From NCBI GenBank assembly GCA_947629425.1, contig CANRDR010000094.1:1-6078 (forward strand): a DNA stretch of 6,078 bases, read 5' to 3'. Below are positions 5,197 to 6,078 of this stretch, in pieces. A program made the position numbers and the translations under genes. The notes beneath the pieces were generated by a model. That model ran no database searches. It saw nothing but the letters and a program-made list of their open reading frames with translations, and was not told the origin of the DNA. This stretch comes from an uncultured Bacilli bacterium (GTDB taxonomy: Bacteria > Bacillota_I > Bacilli_A > RF39 > UBA660). Within the stretch, counting starts at the first letter, position 1, and every line of letters begins with the position of its first letter.

Positions 5197-5220
5197 ATAG
5201 TTTTTTATAAATAAAACTAT
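5197..5220 (-). promoter_or_regulatory. Hairpin in the rpmE 5' leader
   Basis: On the minus strand, ATAGTTTT (5220-5213), an 8-base loop and AAAACTAT (5204-5197) form a perfect 8-bp stem that ends a few bases before the SD GGAAGGAG. It has no T run, so it is not a terminator. It could stabilise the mRNA or tune translation; the latter is inference. Confidence 0.45.
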
Positions 5221-5238
5221 AGAAATTCGTACTTCAAT

Positions 5239-5266
5239 AGTATATCATACATTTAATTATATGCAA
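5239..5266 (-). promoter_or_regulatory. Probable promoter of rpmE
   Basis: Minus strand: -35 TTGCAT (5266-5261), a 16-base spacer ending in TGA, and -10 TATACT (5244-5239), i.e. an extended -10 TGATATACT. The start would be near 5232, giving a leader of about 55 nt that contains the 5197-5220 hairpin. Its -35 is an exact mirror of the plus-strand -35 at 5286-5291. Confidence 0.6.
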
Positions 5267-5285
5267 GTAAAAGTTTCAAAAATTA

Positions 5286-5315
5286 TTGCATATTTAATAT
5301 AAAATAGTATATAAT
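5286..5315 (+). promoter_or_regulatory. Possible plus-strand promoter divergent from rpmE
   Basis: TTGCAT (5286-5291), an 18-base spacer and TATAAT (5310-5315). The -35 forms an 8-bp inverted repeat with the rpmE -35 (ATATGCAA at 5259-5266, TTGCATAT at 5286-5293), giving back-to-back promoters. No coding frame follows on the plus strand; hairpins and a terminator do. Confidence 0.45.
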
Positions 5316-5321
5316 ACTAAT

Positions 5322-5485
5322 GTAATAAAAAGTTATTACAAATAATAAGATTATTACTACTTGATAGAAAATTTTTTCTTGCAAACAATTATGTTCTTAT
5401 TTCTATATAAATAATATATTAGAAATTTAAGAACTATATAATAAACATTTCAACCTCTTTAAAAATTTGAAATGTTTATTTTTTT
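5322..5485 (+). ncRNA. Candidate structured small RNA, about 165 nt, family unknown
   Basis: Between the divergent promoter and a plus-strand terminator lie, in order: a 7-bp hairpin TGTAATA/TATTACA (5321-5340) right at the predicted start, a long hairpin at 5393-5434 (GTTCTTA plus TTTCTA pairing with TAGAAA plus TAAGAAC, with a TT bulge) and the terminator stem. The only reading frame inside is an ATG of seven codons without an SD, so it is probably non-coding. I do not recognise a 6S, SRP, tmRNA, RNase P or riboswitch signature. The rest of the 5178-5496 gap is AT-rich with nothing else I can support. It could instead be just a bidirectional terminator region for the gene at 5497. Confidence 0.4.
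5440..5485 (+). terminator. Strong plus-oriented intrinsic terminator
   Basis: ATAAACATTTCAA (5441-5453) and TTGAAATGTTTAT (5467-5479) form a perfect 13-bp stem (14 with A5440-T5480) over a 13-base loop, followed by a run of Ts to 5485. This is the longest stem in the window. On the minus strand the same hairpin has an A tract before it and only TTATATAG after it, so it would end the minus-strand gene at 5497 less well; dual use is possible. Confidence 0.7.
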
Positions 5486-5496
5486 AAAATATATAT

Positions 5497-6078
5497 TTAT
5501 TCAATAGTGTAAGGACTTGTTTTTAATCCATTACCTCCTGTTAATTTTATACCTGATTTTAATACGATAGATGGAACTATAGAATTGTTTTCCATTAAAT
5601 CACCTCCAGTATAAATTGAGCCGCTATTATGAATATGAAAAACTTTTTCAATTGTTGATTCTCTACTAACTAAAGTTAATATCAACCATAATTTAATTGA
5701 TTCATTTTTAAGATATGAGGAATTTTCTACATCTCTCATTCCTGCAAATACTACTTCATCTAATGTTAATAATGAGATATAACTTTTTATTTGTTTGTCA
5801 TTTTTATTGTTACATAACAAAGTTACATAGTTATCTATTCCTCTGCCTTTCCATCTCTTATATGCTTCTGAATATCTGATTTTACTGAAATCATTCGTGA
5901 AATTGCCACTTTCATATTCATACCAATCTGTTTGATTACCTAAACACCAATCATCTTCTTTTAATTTTGATTTTTCATTTTCAGGTAAATTATTTATCCA
6001 ATTTTCTAATAATGACTTAGCAGTACCTAATTCATATGCTGCTATATAAGGATTATCACTTGTACCACTTCCCGTATA
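5497..6078 (-). CDS. C-terminal 193 residues of a large surface-type protein (partial at window edge)
   Basis: The frame is open to the window edge, so the TTG at 5818-5820 is internal and the true start lies outside. The fragment reads like the C-terminal module of large secreted or pilin-like proteins common in uncultured gut Firmicutes and Mollicutes, similar to DUF6273-type modules: a DDWCLG stretch (42-47), a region ending LLCNN (87-91), LLTLDEVVFAGMRD, SIKLWLILTLVSRE, FHIHNSGSIYTGG, IVPSIVLKSGIKLTGGNG, and the closing SPYTIE. Cys45 and Cys89 could form a disulfide. There is no sortase LPXTG signal or membrane tail at the C-terminus. The function is unknown; ligand binding or adhesion is a guess. 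It is followed by the hairpin at 5440-5485. Confidence 0.75.
   Translation of the reverse strand, partial: YTGSGTSDNPYIAAYELGTAKSLLENWINNLPENEKSKLKEDDWCLGNQTDWYEYESGNFTNDFSKIRYSEAYKRWKGRGIDNYVTLLCNNKNDKQIKSYISLLTLDEVVFAGMRDVENSSYLKNESIKLWLILTLVSRESTIEKVFHIHNSGSIYTGGDLMENNSIVPSIVLKSGIKLTGGNGLKTSPYTIE

Noticed and set aside
5178..5198. Seven-codon N-terminal extension of L31 from an upstream ATG
   Set aside because: The extension is made of the SD region, and L31 proteins begin with MKxGIHP.
5025..5210. Plus-strand open frame of 61 codons
   Set aside because: It is antisense to rpmE, has no family resemblance and no SD; it is a shadow.
5497..5820. A complete 107-residue gene starting at TTG 5818-5820
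   Set aside because: The same frame stays open with protein-like sequence to the window edge and there is no SD at the TTG, so it is the end of a longer gene.
1..6078. Mycoplasma-type code with TGA as tryptophan
   Set aside because: Trp is encoded by TGG in the genes read, and TGA ends the ywzB-like gene.
1..6078. tRNA or rRNA genes
   Set aside because: No cloverleaf with a GTTC-type T-arm and CCA end, and no rRNA-like GC-richer block was seen on either strand.

Overview
The window is a very AT-rich bacterial chromosome segment in which every protein gene reads leftwards on the minus strand. TGA works as a stop (the YwzB-like gene) and Trp is TGG, so the genetic code is standard. Pyruvate:ferredoxin oxidoreductase points to an anaerobe. 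The SpoIID/SpoIIQ pair, YwzB (DUF1146), a C+ type L31 and good Shine-Dalgarno sites point to a low-GC Firmicute. My guess is an uncultured, genome-reduced gut Bacilli/Mollicutes-type lineage such as RF39, but the window alone cannot prove this.

Layout, right to left as transcribed. At 5497-6078 lies the C-terminal part of a large surface-type protein cut by the window edge. At 5178-5496 is a 319-base stretch without a gene; it holds the rpmE promoter and leader and, on the plus strand, a promoter-hairpins-terminator arrangement that looks like a small RNA of about 165 nt. Next come rpmE (L31, ending in a terminator), then rpiB, a ywzB-like gene, spoIID, a spoIIQ-like gene and a 180-residue gene. 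The order rpmE, rpiB, ywzB, spoIID, spoIIQ, then an mbl-like gene, is as I recall the order in Bacillus subtilis with the intervening genes (tdk, prfA, atp operon, murA and others) removed. The 180-residue protein occupies the mbl slot and shows faint MreB/Mbl-like patterns at both ends, but lacks all ATP-binding motifs.

Left of this block the synteny breaks. A trio of 23-bp-spaced repeats (1861-1929) is followed by a membrane-anchored protein of PdaC/RsiV type with its own promoter and terminator, and by the 5' third of nifJ with its own promoter.

Functionally, rpiB (pentose phosphate), rpmE (ribosome) and nifJ (acetyl-CoA from pyruvate) are housekeeping. SpoIID (peptidoglycan lytic transglycosylase) and SpoIIQ (forespore half of the engulfment zipper/channel) belong to endospore engulfment. 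Intrinsic terminators are compact, and several begin inside the stop codon of the gene they end.

Most worth checking: the apparent degenerate actin in the mbl slot with its odd start codon, the plus-strand RNA candidate divergent from rpmE, and the 23-bp repeats at the synteny break.
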